Assembly: GCA_964423225.1 (NCBI GenBank)
Contig: CAYREE010000017.1
Span: 1 to 23,516, forward strand
Length of the DNA stretch: 23,516 nt
Direction: 5' to 3'
Source of the DNA: CAYREE01 sp964423225
GTDB lineage: Archaea; Altiarchaeota; Altiarchaeia; IMC4; SCGC-AAA252-I15
Notes under the pieces: generated by a model
Told to the model about the DNA's origin: nothing
What the model saw: only the letters and a program-made list of their open reading frames with translations
Database searches by the model: none
Part shown: positions 14,909-22,511 of the stretch, in pieces
How positions within the stretch are numbered: position 1 is the first letter of the stretch
How the letters are laid out: every line of letters starts with the position of its first letter
Translations under genes and position numbers: made by a program

Positions 14909-16747
14909 TTACCATGGGTATAGTACTTCTATTCCTGGAACGATCTTCTTTATCCAATCCACATCTTTTTCGAGTACAATAATCTTTTTTGCCCCTATTT
15001 TTTCAGCGATAACTATGGCTTCAGCATTCTTATCGTCCAGTCCGAATGTTCTCATGTGTTCCATGACTTTTTCAGAATCCTTCTCTGTTATCTCAACGTA
15101 ATTGATTCTCCCGAAGTATTCAGTACCAATCATTTCATAGGCTTTCTTAGAGACGTATACTTTTTTATACTCGTCTTCTTCCATGAGTTTCTCTAATCCA
15201 CCTATTTCCAGGAAATTCTGGCTAAATACGACTTTTATGCTCTTTGTTTTTATCCATATGAATCCAAGGATGCTTGCAGCAACCAATAATAAGCCTGTTA
15301 GTGAATATGGGTGGAATAATAGCTCTGACAGGTCGATTACAATAGAATTGTCCTCACCCTTGAAATATTTCGGCTTGTTTGCAATGAATTGTGTTCTTCC
15401 CGTGGTCAGTATCATTATTCTTAGAAGACCTTCTTCGTCTGTCTCCAATTCTCTTTTTGTCCCATCTGATTCGATAACTGTTACCCTTGATTTTACAGGG
15501 ATACCCTCATGAGTAACCTTTACTTCCGCAATGGTTCCTTTTCTGATGAACATGGGGGCTTCAACATCAAGTGTTGGAAATAATGCGTCTGGAATTTCTT
15601 GTAATGTCGTTGATGTAAATATTATCGTCGTTGTTGATTGCCCTATTATTTGTAATGTATCCGTGGTTATTGTCGTTGTTGTTTGTTTTCTAGTCGGATC
15701 GTCTTTAGGGGGTGGTTGTATTGGTGGTTCCATTGGTTTTGGAGTGCAACAACAATTATTCTTATTATTCTTTCGTGGACAGTACTGGTCTCCCTTATCC
15801 ACTTCATCGTATTCAGTGCATTTAACCGCGTCTTTACGACAAACTCCTTTCTTATGTCCCTTGACTTTACAGTGCACATCACAGTCTTCAACCACTTCAA
15901 CACAACAACAAGATTCCGAACCTATCATTCCCGTACAGTCTCCACCACCATCATAGACCTCTTTTTTAGGCAGGCATCGGCCACTTTCTTCTCTGCAGAC
16001 TCCATCAAGATAACCTTTTTCCTGACAATATTGGTTACATGGCGTTGGTTTAGGCTTGCAACAGCAAGCAGGTTTACCTAGTATAATACAATTATCAAGC
16101 CCGAAGAAAACCTCTTTTTTATCAGTGCAATCTTTACTTTCACTCCTGCATGTACCATCAATATACTCGTTTTCAATACATAGCAAATCACAGGCGATAG
16201 GGATTGTTGTTGTAGTTGATGTTGTCGATGTAGTCGGAACAGTTACAGTAGTCTTAGTGGTCACTGTTGGTTTTATTGTAACCTTCGGCCTCTCATATAT
16301 GTCGAATGGTGCGGTGGCGTCATATGTACTGTCAATAGAAAGCGTTCCCTCATAGATACCGGTAACAGCACTGCCGGATGGCCAATTAATGGCATATGTA
16401 TACGTGTTTTCACCACCGTATACTACACATCCGTCTGGATTGGTTTCACTTACTACGACATCTATTCCAAGGCCATTATAATCAGCATAATTACCGTATT
16501 CTGTTGGCAAGTCGAATGATACTACCATACCTGGGCCTGTGACTGTAAGCTGGGCAGTGGTTATCAAACAATTAGTGTCATTAGTTGCAATAACCGTACC
16601 CTCAAAATCTATGACAGATCCTTTGAGATATCTTTCGGTTCCAGTATCAAATGTGACTATTGGTATTGCGGTGGCCAATCCAGCCGCTATGATAAGTAGT
16701 GTGATTGCGATTGCATCTCTTCTTTTTATATGTTTGTAGTTATTCAT
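14909..16747 (-). CDS. Surface protein with three 8-Cys repeats and cytoplasmic PIN-like tail
   Basis: A 612-aa modular protein. N-terminal membrane helix with a basic start (KHIKRR, helix about 12-32); beta-rich domain with one Cys pair (about 35-150); Thr linker ending TTTTIP (about 159-183); three tandem Cys-rich repeats (186-230, 237-282, 289-334) with the same spacing C-x3-C-x9-C-x6-C-x12-C-x7/8-CCC; Pro/Lys/Thr linker (335-382); small Ig-like domain (about 392-470, with GIPVKSRVTVIESDGTKREL); second helix (about 481-498); basic KTKSIK; and a C-terminal domain (505-612) that reads as a DUF3368-type PIN fold: VVFSQNFLEIGGLEKL, VYVSKKAYEMI, NAEAIVIAEKIGAKKIIVLEKD. The usual first Asp of PIN is Ser509; E538, E577 and D595 remain. 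Topology should be in-out-in. It overlaps its upstream partner by one base (TAATG). Binding outside with a signal inside is an inference. Confidence 0.75.
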   Translation of the reverse strand: MNNYKHIKRRDAIAITLLIIAAGLATAIPIVTFDTGTERYLKGSVIDFEGTVIATNDTNCLITTAQLTVTGPGMVVSFDLPTEYGNYADYNGLGIDVVVSETNPDGCVVYGGENTYTYAINWPSGSAVTGIYEGTLSIDSTYDATAPFDIYERPKVTIKPTVTTKTTVTVPTTSTTSTTTTIPIACDLLCIENEYIDGTCRSESKDCTDKKEVFFGLDNCIILGKPACCCKPKPTPCNQYCQEKGYLDGVCREESGRCLPKKEVYDGGGDCTGMIGSESCCCVEVVEDCDVHCKVKGHKKGVCRKDAVKCTEYDEVDKGDQYCPRKNNKNNCCCTPKPMEPPIQPPPKDDPTRKQTTTTITTDTLQIIGQSTTTIIFTSTTLQEIPDALFPTLDVEAPMFIRKGTIAEVKVTHEGIPVKSRVTVIESDGTKRELETDEEGLLRIMILTTGRTQFIANKPKYFKGEDNSIVIDLSELLFHPYSLTGLLLVAASILGFIWIKTKSIKVVFSQNFLEIGGLEKLMEEDEYKKVYVSKKAYEMIGTEYFGRINYVEITEKDSEKVMEHMRTFGLDDKNAEAIVIAEKIGAKKIIVLEKDVDWIKKIVPGIEVLYPW

Positions 16748-16968
16748 TAGACTCGTAGTATGCTATAGACTGTTACAAGTATGAAGGAAAATAGAAGTGG
16801 GGTGAGTAGGAAAACCATTACCTTAAGCTTCTTGTTCGATTCTTCTGAAACAGATCCCATCTCAAGGAGGACTAACTGGAAAATAAGCACTCCAAACGTC
16901 AGAATACCCACTAATAAGCCTGCGGGAGTTAGTATTGTTGTTGCGGTTAGTAATGTTAATGTTATCAC
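16747..16968 (-). CDS. 73-aa two-helix membrane protein coupled to the PIN-tailed protein
   Basis: Two hydrophobic helices (about 3-33 and 50-70) flank a short charged loop, EMGSVSEESNKKLKV. No known family. The stop TAA overlaps the ATG of the next gene (TAATG), so translation is probably coupled and the two proteins may act together in the membrane. The start is GTG in ATGTGA; a TATA box centred about 26 bases upstream puts the transcription start at this codon (leaderless). Its own promoter and the tight junction argue that it is a true gene rather than a shadow. Confidence 0.65.
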   Translation of the reverse strand: MITLTLLTATTILTPAGLLVGILTFGVLIFQLVLLEMGSVSEESNKKLKVMVFLLTPLLFSFILVTVYSILRV

Positions 16969-16990
16969 ATTATATTATAATCAGGATATG

Positions 16991-16999
16991 TATATAAGG
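16991..16999 (-). promoter_or_regulatory. TATA box for the two-gene operon
   Basis: On the minus strand CCTTATATA is centred about 26 bases before GTG 16968, giving a leaderless message that would carry the 73-aa protein and the PIN-tailed surface protein. Confidence 0.5.
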
Positions 17000-17029
17000 T
17001 TGTTTAAACCCTATTTTTTTAAAGGTTTT

Positions 17030-17776
17030 TCATTTTAAGAATAGGACTATGTTTGTTAAGCCGTGTGAAATTGATATGCCTAATAAACTCCTGTTTTTTG
17101 TGTAAATCCAACCGTAGATGAATCCAACTGAAAATACGAATATCAAGTCTATAAACGAGTGCCATGCAATATGCATTACTGAGAATAATAATGCAGAATA
17201 TACTAAAGCAAACCATGTGCTTCCCACATCGGCAAGATATTTGAATATAATGCCTCTAAACAATAATTCTTCATAGAATCCTGTTAAGACAATGATTGCA
17301 ATTGATGAGGATATTATGGTCCAAATGTCTATTGCGGGAATGATTTTTACTTTTATCAGTGATATTTCAATGATGCCGAAGATTAATCCTGTTGAGGCGA
17401 TAATGGCCTCTCTCCACCAGTTCTTTACTGGAAAATAGAAGTTTTTCAATGGTATTTCCATGCTTTTAAGACATTCAATCAATCCTATCAGTAATGGAGC
17501 ATTTGTAAATACGAGTACTAGAATAGTTTCATTAACTTCTTCGTATATTGATATACTGACTAATCTGCTGAGTGAGATATATGAGAATGAGAGCAATACA
17601 AGACTTCCTTGCATTGTGAATTTCGACCAGTTTTTCCAATATATCAGGATATTGATTATAAATACTATCGAATGCATTAGGATACCTAATGATACGCTGT
17701 AGAATGAGATACTCCATTCTGCGGATAATATCAGTATTAAATATAACCACATGAAGTATTTCGTATACTCTCTCAT
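17030..17776 (-). CDS. CPBP-family intramembrane metalloprotease (CAAX protease-like)
   Basis: A 248-aa polytopic protein (about eight helices) with all three CPBP (ABI, Rce1-like) motifs: GFYEELLFRG (166-175, the Glu pair E169-E170), FSVMHIAWHS (198-207, zinc/catalytic His) and SHGLTNI (237-243). Members cleave substrates inside the membrane; archaeal and bacterial members include proteases and bacteriocin-immunity proteins. The substrate is unknown here, but the neighbours are membrane proteins on the same strand: the 73-aa protein starts 61 bases downstream. The start ATG at 17776 has strong TATA boxes 20-35 bases upstream, so it is probably leaderless. Codons are A/C-ending. Confidence 0.9.
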   Translation of the reverse strand: MREYTKYFMWLYLILILSAEWSISFYSVSLGILMHSIVFIINILIYWKNWSKFTMQGSLVLLSFSYISLSRLVSISIYEEVNETILVLVFTNAPLLIGLIECLKSMEIPLKNFYFPVKNWWREAIIASTGLIFGIIEISLIKVKIIPAIDIWTIISSSIAIIVLTGFYEELLFRGIIFKYLADVGSTWFALVYSALLFSVMHIAWHSFIDLIFVFSVGFIYGWIYTKNRSLLGISISHGLTNIVLFLK

Positions 17777-17790
17777 AATATATCTTATAT

Positions 17791-17812
17791 TATATAAACA
17801 TTTTTATATATC
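17791..17812 (-). promoter_or_regulatory. TATA boxes for the CPBP protease gene
   Basis: Read on minus, GATATATAAAAATG is followed by TTTATATA; both match the archaeal TATA consensus. They predict starts at about 17778 and about 17768, bracketing the ATG at 17776. The upstream box gives a leaderless message that retains the full protein. Confidence 0.5.
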
Positions 17813-17862
17813 TGTGGTTTGTATAGTATGTCCTTTTTTTTATTAATGTTACCTATGTCGTC

Positions 17863-18300
17863 CTATATCTCAATTCTTTTTTTAATATGTCTATATCTTT
17901 GTTTTTCGCTAGTTTTATAAAGATCAATTTTTATAACTGGATTTATAGCTTTGCTGATGTTTTTATACGTTGATTTGGGTATTACAAAACCCAGGGCTAT
18001 TGATTCCTGGTCTGTAAGTGATAAATAACCTGTTTGTATCATACTTTCGTAACTTGAGTTTTCCATGTTATAATCCAAGGATATCATGTAGTTATAATCC
18101 ATGGGTTTCCCCTCAAGATTCTTTATAGAAAAATAGATGTCGTGGTTAATCAATTTCCCATCTATTTTTTCATATGGGTTATTGAAGAATAATTCAGTTG
18201 TTTGAAATGGGGTATCATCTTCTTTAACAATATATAGGAGCATACTAATAGAAATAATACATATAATTGTTGTGAAACTGATAAACTTCAAGAAGTCCAC
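17863..18300 (-). CDS. Single-pass membrane protein, DUF1616 C-domain-like
   Basis: 145 aa: one N-terminal helix (about 6-25) followed by an outer beta-rich domain. PFQTTELFFNNPYEK, then IYFSIKNLEGKPMDYNYMI and a run ending VIKIDLYKT, resemble the soluble half of archaeal DUF1616 proteins (a FTE-[FL]Y start, and I-N-x-E...x-Y-x-[YV] in the middle). In that family this half is usually fused to a membrane module; here the module may be the separate gene at 22094. Four NxS/T sequons suggest glycosylation. The start is GTG at 18300. A shared AT box 20-30 bases away suggests leaderless expression; a GGAGG lies farther upstream than usual. The function of DUF1616 is unknown. The family call is by eye. 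Confidence 0.55.
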   Translation of the reverse strand: MDFLKFISFTTIICIISISMLLYIVKEDDTPFQTTELFFNNPYEKIDGKLINHDIYFSIKNLEGKPMDYNYMISLDYNMENSSYESMIQTGYLSLTDQESIALGFVIPKSTYKNISKAINPVIKIDLYKTSEKQRYRHIKKRIEI

Positions 18301-18318
18301 AATATATTTATCCCTCCA

Positions 18319-18331
18319 ATAACTTAATAAT
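18319..18331. promoter_or_regulatory. AT box between divergent membrane-protein genes
   Basis: ATAACTTAATAAT, in the middle of the short gap, can serve both directions: on minus it predicts RNA starting about at GTG 18300, on plus at about 18350, which favours ATG 18358 over the GTG at 18343. Confidence 0.4.
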
Positions 18332-18357
18332 CAACTGTCATTGTGATCTTTTTAAAA

Positions 18358-19944
18358 ATGATAAATATGGACATTTGTTGGAAAAAAGTTTTATTCATCA
18401 TAATTATCTTAAACATAGTTACTCACATCTATATTCATGAGCGGTATGTGAGGAGCTCGGCGGGAGGAGACGGTTCTAGATTTTTTATATATACCTCAAG
18501 GATTATCAGTCGCGAGAACATCCTTCCAATTAAAGGAGATACGCTTACTTATGCAAATGGATTCGGATTTCAAACAATATCTTCAATGTTTATACATTTG
18601 TCAGGAATAGATCCAACTGTGCTATTTATGGTTTTTTATCCCTTATCTGGTTTCATTATTGTTTTATTCTTTTTCCTTATGGTCCGGGAATTTTTAAATA
18701 ATGAAGTTGTAGCCCTTTTAGGGGCTTTACTATTCTCTATACAATCAGAATTATTTGGCATTACTATTCGTTCTAGTCATGAGCGTTTTTTTTTAATGGC
18801 ATTTTTTTGTTTGTTGATTTGCCTGAAACGAAGCTTTAATCCTGTAAGAATCCGAGAATTCAGAGTTTCCATTCTCTTATTCTACATCTTCTTATTTCAA
18901 TTATTTTCGTTAAATATATTCTTTGCATCTTCTGTTGTCTTTACTCTATTGATATCTTTATTATTGGGTATTGGTTCTAACAGACTACATTTATTTAAAC
19001 CATCTTTTAAAAGGATGATGTATGTGATAATCATCTGTTTAATCCTATGCTTTTATTTTATGTTATTTATCTATCCTCCATCTAGCAATTATCTATCTGC
19101 AGTACGATCTATTAGCTCCAAATTTGGTTTGATGTTCCAGGGTTTGGAGGAGGAAAAAGCATTTTCAGAAAAATTCCCTCAATATACATATGTATCGAAA
19201 TCTTATGATAATCCTATAGTTTTTTTGGTATTAAGGTTATTTGACTTGATAATGATTCCTGCCTCATTTATTTCATTTTTATATATTCTAAAGTCACTGA
19301 TCCATTCACGCGATCGGAAAAAATCATCAACTATTCTACTATTATTCCTTTATCTTGGCTTTTTATTACAGTTTTCATCTATGGTACTGATTGATAGATA
19401 TTCGCATTTGGGAAATAATCTAGAACTTCGTATGTTAGCATATTTCAGCATCTTTTCAATCACTCTTGTTTCATATGTTATTGTTACATTTGTTAGTACC
19501 TATCATGGTGGTTTTAAGAAGTTTATTTATCCGATCCTGTTTATCTTAATCCTCATCTCAGCTATTTTCATGATACTTAAGATGTCAAACGAGACTAGAC
19601 TTATGAATAAATGGACGCACTATTCCGCCTCAGATGATTATATGTTAGAATGGATTATTTCAATGAATAATAGTGTTAAATATAATTTTTATAAAGGACA
19701 GTTTAAACGATTGGAATTCCGACTTATCCTATATCATGATTTTGATAAATTTATCTCTTTAAGGAATAATAAAAAAGCAAAAGGAATCATTTTCCCATAT
19801 TCTAAAATTGAAGCTCATTTATTTAACTCTTATGTGGGTAATGAAACCAAATTTTTTTATTTTCTCGCTAATAAAGAACTTATGTATGACCCGGATATAA
19901 TCTATGATAATGGGGATGGAGTAATAAAGTTTATTAATGAGTGA
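18358..19944 (+). CDS. GT-C-like polytopic membrane protein
   Basis: 528 aa from ATG 18358 (an in-frame GTG at 18343 would add five residues but lies before the predicted transcription start). After the first helix comes an outer loop, SSAGGDGSRFFIYTSRI, with an Asp in the place of the GT-C catalytic acid, then LTYANGFGFQTISSMFIHLSGIDPT, shared in outline with the gene at 12796 (GFHILLSSFYILSGTDP), so the two are probably distant paralogues. About ten helices follow, with an outer loop near 225-280 and a soluble tail (about 405-528) that ends YDNGDGVIKF. It is probably a sugar transferase of the outer face using a lipid-linked donor; this is weaker than for the other GT-C genes. The gene downstream, 56 bases away, encodes a secreted protein that may be a substrate. 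Confidence 0.6.
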   Translation: MINMDICWKKVLFIIIILNIVTHIYIHERYVRSSAGGDGSRFFIYTSRIISRENILPIKGDTLTYANGFGFQTISSMFIHLSGIDPTVLFMVFYPLSGFIIVLFFFLMVREFLNNEVVALLGALLFSIQSELFGITIRSSHERFFLMAFFCLLICLKRSFNPVRIREFRVSILLFYIFLFQLFSLNIFFASSVVFTLLISLLLGIGSNRLHLFKPSFKRMMYVIIICLILCFYFMLFIYPPSSNYLSAVRSISSKFGLMFQGLEEEKAFSEKFPQYTYVSKSYDNPIVFLVLRLFDLIMIPASFISFLYILKSLIHSRDRKKSSTILLLFLYLGFLLQFSSMVLIDRYSHLGNNLELRMLAYFSIFSITLVSYVIVTFVSTYHGGFKKFIYPILFILILISAIFMILKMSNETRLMNKWTHYSASDDYMLEWIISMNNSVKYNFYKGQFKRLEFRLILYHDFDKFISLRNNKKAKGIIFPYSKIEAHLFNSYVGNETKFFYFLANKELMYDPDIIYDNGDGVIKFINE

Positions 19945-19966
19945 TAATTACCTGCTTTTTTCACAC

Positions 19967-19976
19967 GTATATATCT
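19967..19976 (+). promoter_or_regulatory. TATA box for the EF-hand-like surface protein
   Basis: GTATATATCT is centred about 28 bases before the ATG at 20001, predicting an almost leaderless message. Confidence 0.45.
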
Positions 19977-20000
19977 TTTTCAATGTAATTATATTTAGAG

Positions 20001-22043
20001 ATGAAAAAGTTCAATAATTGTCTTGCTAATATAATGATAACTCGCCTCTTTTTTATCGTGATTTTATGCATTTTTTCAAGTCTTGTTTCATCACAACAAG
20101 ATTTTCTATTTGATGATTACGATTCTGATGGTACCATTGATAATGTTGAATTTGTTGCATTTGGATATACGATTAAGGTATTTGATGGTGATGGTGATAT
20201 GAAGGAAATATCAGATATTAATTCTTGTTGTGATACTGACTCTGATTATTGGATCATTGGTGATGACCTGAAGAATATCATTGTGGTATATGAAAATACT
20301 AGTGATGGTCAGAAGGCAATGGTTTATGATGACATTGATGGCGATAATCAAGTGTCTTATACTTATTCTGGAAGTGGTATGACTGTTGATGAAGGATATC
20401 CTAGACTAGTATTTAAGACTATGTCTGATTCATTTGTGTCAAATAGAAATATAATGGATCTAGCTGTTGATATTCAGGGGGATATAAATTTTTCTATCGA
20501 AAATAATTCTATTAGAATAAAATTAGTTCCTGGGTTAACAACTACTGAAACTAAGGCTTCAATCTATTATATCCGTGATAATTCGTCAATATGTAGTTAT
20601 TCACAATTTATTGATCATTCTGGATCAGAAATATTCCCATTGATTCATGGTTGTATCCTACCCCTGAAAAGGGATGTTCTTCCCGTAATTGGACCGATCA
20701 TTGGGTTAACTGACGATCATTTGCTTTTAGATGAGGTAGGTCTGTTTATTCAACCTGATGATGGGGATTATCTCCTTTTTACTAAACGTATTGGTATTGA
20801 TAGGCATATGGGTTTGGGTTTTAGAAGAGTGTTTATTGGCCAGATGTTAAAACAAGAATCCGCGGATGGGATTTTCGATGTTCTATCTGGCATTAAAAAC
20901 GTTTATCAAAAACATAAAATATTTATGCTACTTCGTCGGGAGGATCATAATACCCCGATTTTTAATCGGGGTCAGTCATATAAAATAGCATCCTTATTTG
21001 ATGTTGAAGGAGATGGAAATGCTGATTATAATCTAATGTATATTCCTTTTAGAAAGAAATTAATAGAGCTTAATCACGTATATAATCTCTCAGAGAATCT
21101 AATCATTCCTTCACGTAAATTTACGATTCCCCAGTCTTTTTATAAAAAATATAATGGTGTAACTATCTTCTCATTATTTGAAGGTGAAGATGATATCCAT
21201 TATGATTTTTATGTGAATAATTTTTATCCTTCCAGAGTTAAATCGGTTAGGTCAAAAAAAACGATTCTTCCACCTTCTATTGGAGGTCGAATAGAACGAA
21301 CTTTTAAGAAACCGGTCTTCTATTGGTCTCAAATAGATGATAGAATCCATTTATTAAATGTCACTGAAGGATCCTGGTTAATTGATTCACTTGAAAGCAA
21401 TCTTGTTGATTCATACTATCTAAACTCTTCAATACTTGCAACTGGTAACTTGGCTGGATTGGATGTGGTTCTTTATTATGATACTGATTCTGATGCTTTT
21501 ATCGATAGATGGGATCATTTCAAGAATGGACGTTTAGTTGATACAATTGAATCTAAAAACAATTTCATTTTATATCTCAATGAATCACTTAGGATTAAGA
21601 AGTATAATGTTTCTGATGTTGTCTTTGATTTTTTAAATGAATCACATTCGATAGATGAAGATTTTTTTTATGGAAAATTATTAAATAGTGGATCAAGCTT
21701 ATCTACAGATATTAAAGATGTGTTTGATAAGATAGATGCAACACCATTTTTTTGTGATCTGGATATATTGGACATAAAACACACTTCGAAAAGTATTGTC
21801 TTTGAAGCATATTGTAACTCTGACTGCATTATTGGTCATGAAGGATATGTAAACCAGTCAATTCAAAGGGGCAAATACCTTATTGAATATGATGGGGACT
21901 ATAAAATCCATAAGTTATCCGGATTTTCTTCTGAAATTCGTTCTAAAATCGATTCTTTCTTTAATTCTAATTCTATTATCCTCTTGCTGGTTTTAATATG
22001 TGTTTCAACACTGATTTTTTTCGTATTATGGGAGGGATATTAG
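20001..22043 (+). CDS. Secreted, C-terminally anchored protein with EF-hand-like calcium loops
   Basis: 680 aa with a signal peptide (helix about 13-29, cleavage likely near SLVSSQQ) and a single C-terminal membrane helix (about 657-676), so nearly the whole chain is outside. The first loop after the signal, D39 to E50 (DYDSDGTIDNVE), is a textbook 12-residue EF-hand pattern. Related Asp loops follow: FDGDGDMKEI (61-70), YDDIDGDNQVS (109-119), FDVEGDGNADYN (333-344) and YDTDSDAFIDRWD (493-505). Each precedes a short strand, as in FG-GAP/dockerin/TSP3-like repeats where calcium holds a beta-propeller or solenoid together. Sequons are numerous and cysteines few (CC at 76-77 and pairs near 198/218 and 588). 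No enzyme motif seen. It is probably a structural or adhesive surface protein. Third positions are strongly T-rich. Confidence 0.65.
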   Translation: MKKFNNCLANIMITRLFFIVILCIFSSLVSSQQDFLFDDYDSDGTIDNVEFVAFGYTIKVFDGDGDMKEISDINSCCDTDSDYWIIGDDLKNIIVVYENTSDGQKAMVYDDIDGDNQVSYTYSGSGMTVDEGYPRLVFKTMSDSFVSNRNIMDLAVDIQGDINFSIENNSIRIKLVPGLTTTETKASIYYIRDNSSICSYSQFIDHSGSEIFPLIHGCILPLKRDVLPVIGPIIGLTDDHLLLDEVGLFIQPDDGDYLLFTKRIGIDRHMGLGFRRVFIGQMLKQESADGIFDVLSGIKNVYQKHKIFMLLRREDHNTPIFNRGQSYKIASLFDVEGDGNADYNLMYIPFRKKLIELNHVYNLSENLIIPSRKFTIPQSFYKKYNGVTIFSLFEGEDDIHYDFYVNNFYPSRVKSVRSKKTILPPSIGGRIERTFKKPVFYWSQIDDRIHLLNVTEGSWLIDSLESNLVDSYYLNSSILATGNLAGLDVVLYYDTDSDAFIDRWDHFKNGRLVDTIESKNNFILYLNESLRIKKYNVSDVVFDFLNESHSIDEDFFYGKLLNSGSSLSTDIKDVFDKIDATPFFCDLDILDIKHTSKSIVFEAYCNSDCIIGHEGYVNQSIQRGKYLIEYDGDYKIHKLSGFSSEIRSKIDSFFNSNSIILLLVLICVSTLIFFVLWEGY

Positions 22044-22093
22044 GATCATCAGTCTCTTATTATATGGTGTCTATAATCTAACAAGTATTTAAA

Positions 22094-22462
22094 ATGAAAG
22101 TGTATTTTTTTGTTATGTTTTGTGTTTTATTAGGAATTTTAACATTTTTATCTGTTCATATGCCTGATCCGATCCGATTATTAATTACAATACCAATGGT
22201 CTTCTTCTTCCCTGGTTTCTTACTACTTGTAATAATCGGGTATAGTTGGCGAGGATTTTTAGACTTCTCACTTTTTTCTATCTCTTTAAGTACTGGGGTG
22301 CTTATTTTTATCGGTTATTCCATCAATAGCATGTCAATTTTCAATGAAGAAAACTTACGGAATGGGGTAATACTCTATTATATTATCTGTGGGGTGATTA
22401 TTCGTTTTAGAAATGTCCATGCTGAAACCATATATGATTCACTTTTCCAGTCCTCTAGGTAA
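22094..22462 (+). CDS. Short DUF1616-like membrane module
   Basis: 122 aa with about four helices. MPDPIRLLITIPMVFFFPGFLLL (23-45 in two parts) and FSLFSISLSTGVLIFIGYSIN (58-78 in two parts) resemble the start of archaeal DUF1616 proteins, where a proline before the second helix, a PG(Y/F) turn and an S-x-G-x-S helix occur. The family normally continues into further helices and a soluble half; here the chain ends soon after, so it is a stand-alone module. Its complement may be the protein at 17863. No role is known. A 50-base gap separates it from the gene upstream, and a GTG-start gene follows 49 bases downstream. Confidence 0.55.
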   Translation: MKVYFFVMFCVLLGILTFLSVHMPDPIRLLITIPMVFFFPGFLLLVIIGYSWRGFLDFSLFSISLSTGVLIFIGYSINSMSIFNEENLRNGVILYYIICGVIIRFRNVHAETIYDSLFQSSR

Positions 22463-22500
22463 ACCTATTAATTAGATAATCGAGTAATCCTATCTAAAAA

Positions 22501-22506
22501 AGGTGA
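22501..22506 (+). promoter_or_regulatory. Shine-Dalgarno that fixes a GTG start
   Basis: AGGTGA, five bases before GTG 22512, matches the archaeal consensus, so translation should begin at 22512 rather than at the GTG inside the Shine-Dalgarno (22503). Confidence 0.65.
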
Positions 22507-22511
22507 ATGAT

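Noticed and set aside
14909..15233. PIN domain as a VapC toxin of a toxin-antitoxin pair
   Set aside because: It is the tail of a membrane-anchored 612-aa protein, lacks the first catalytic Asp, and the small upstream partner is a membrane protein rather than an antitoxin.
15183..16355. Several plus-strand open frames opposite the Cys-rich surface gene
   Set aside because: They are antisense reflections of Thr- and Cys-rich codons of the minus gene, give low-complexity Val/Ser/Phe products and have no starts with promoters.
17030..17776. Rhomboid or presenilin-type protease
   Set aside because: No GxSG or GxGD motif; the EExxFRG and FxxxH motifs are those of CPBP proteins.
22503..22511. GTG start at 22503 for the 62-aa gene
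   Set aside because: This GTG is part of the Shine-Dalgarno AGGTGA; the GTG at 22512 has ideal spacing.
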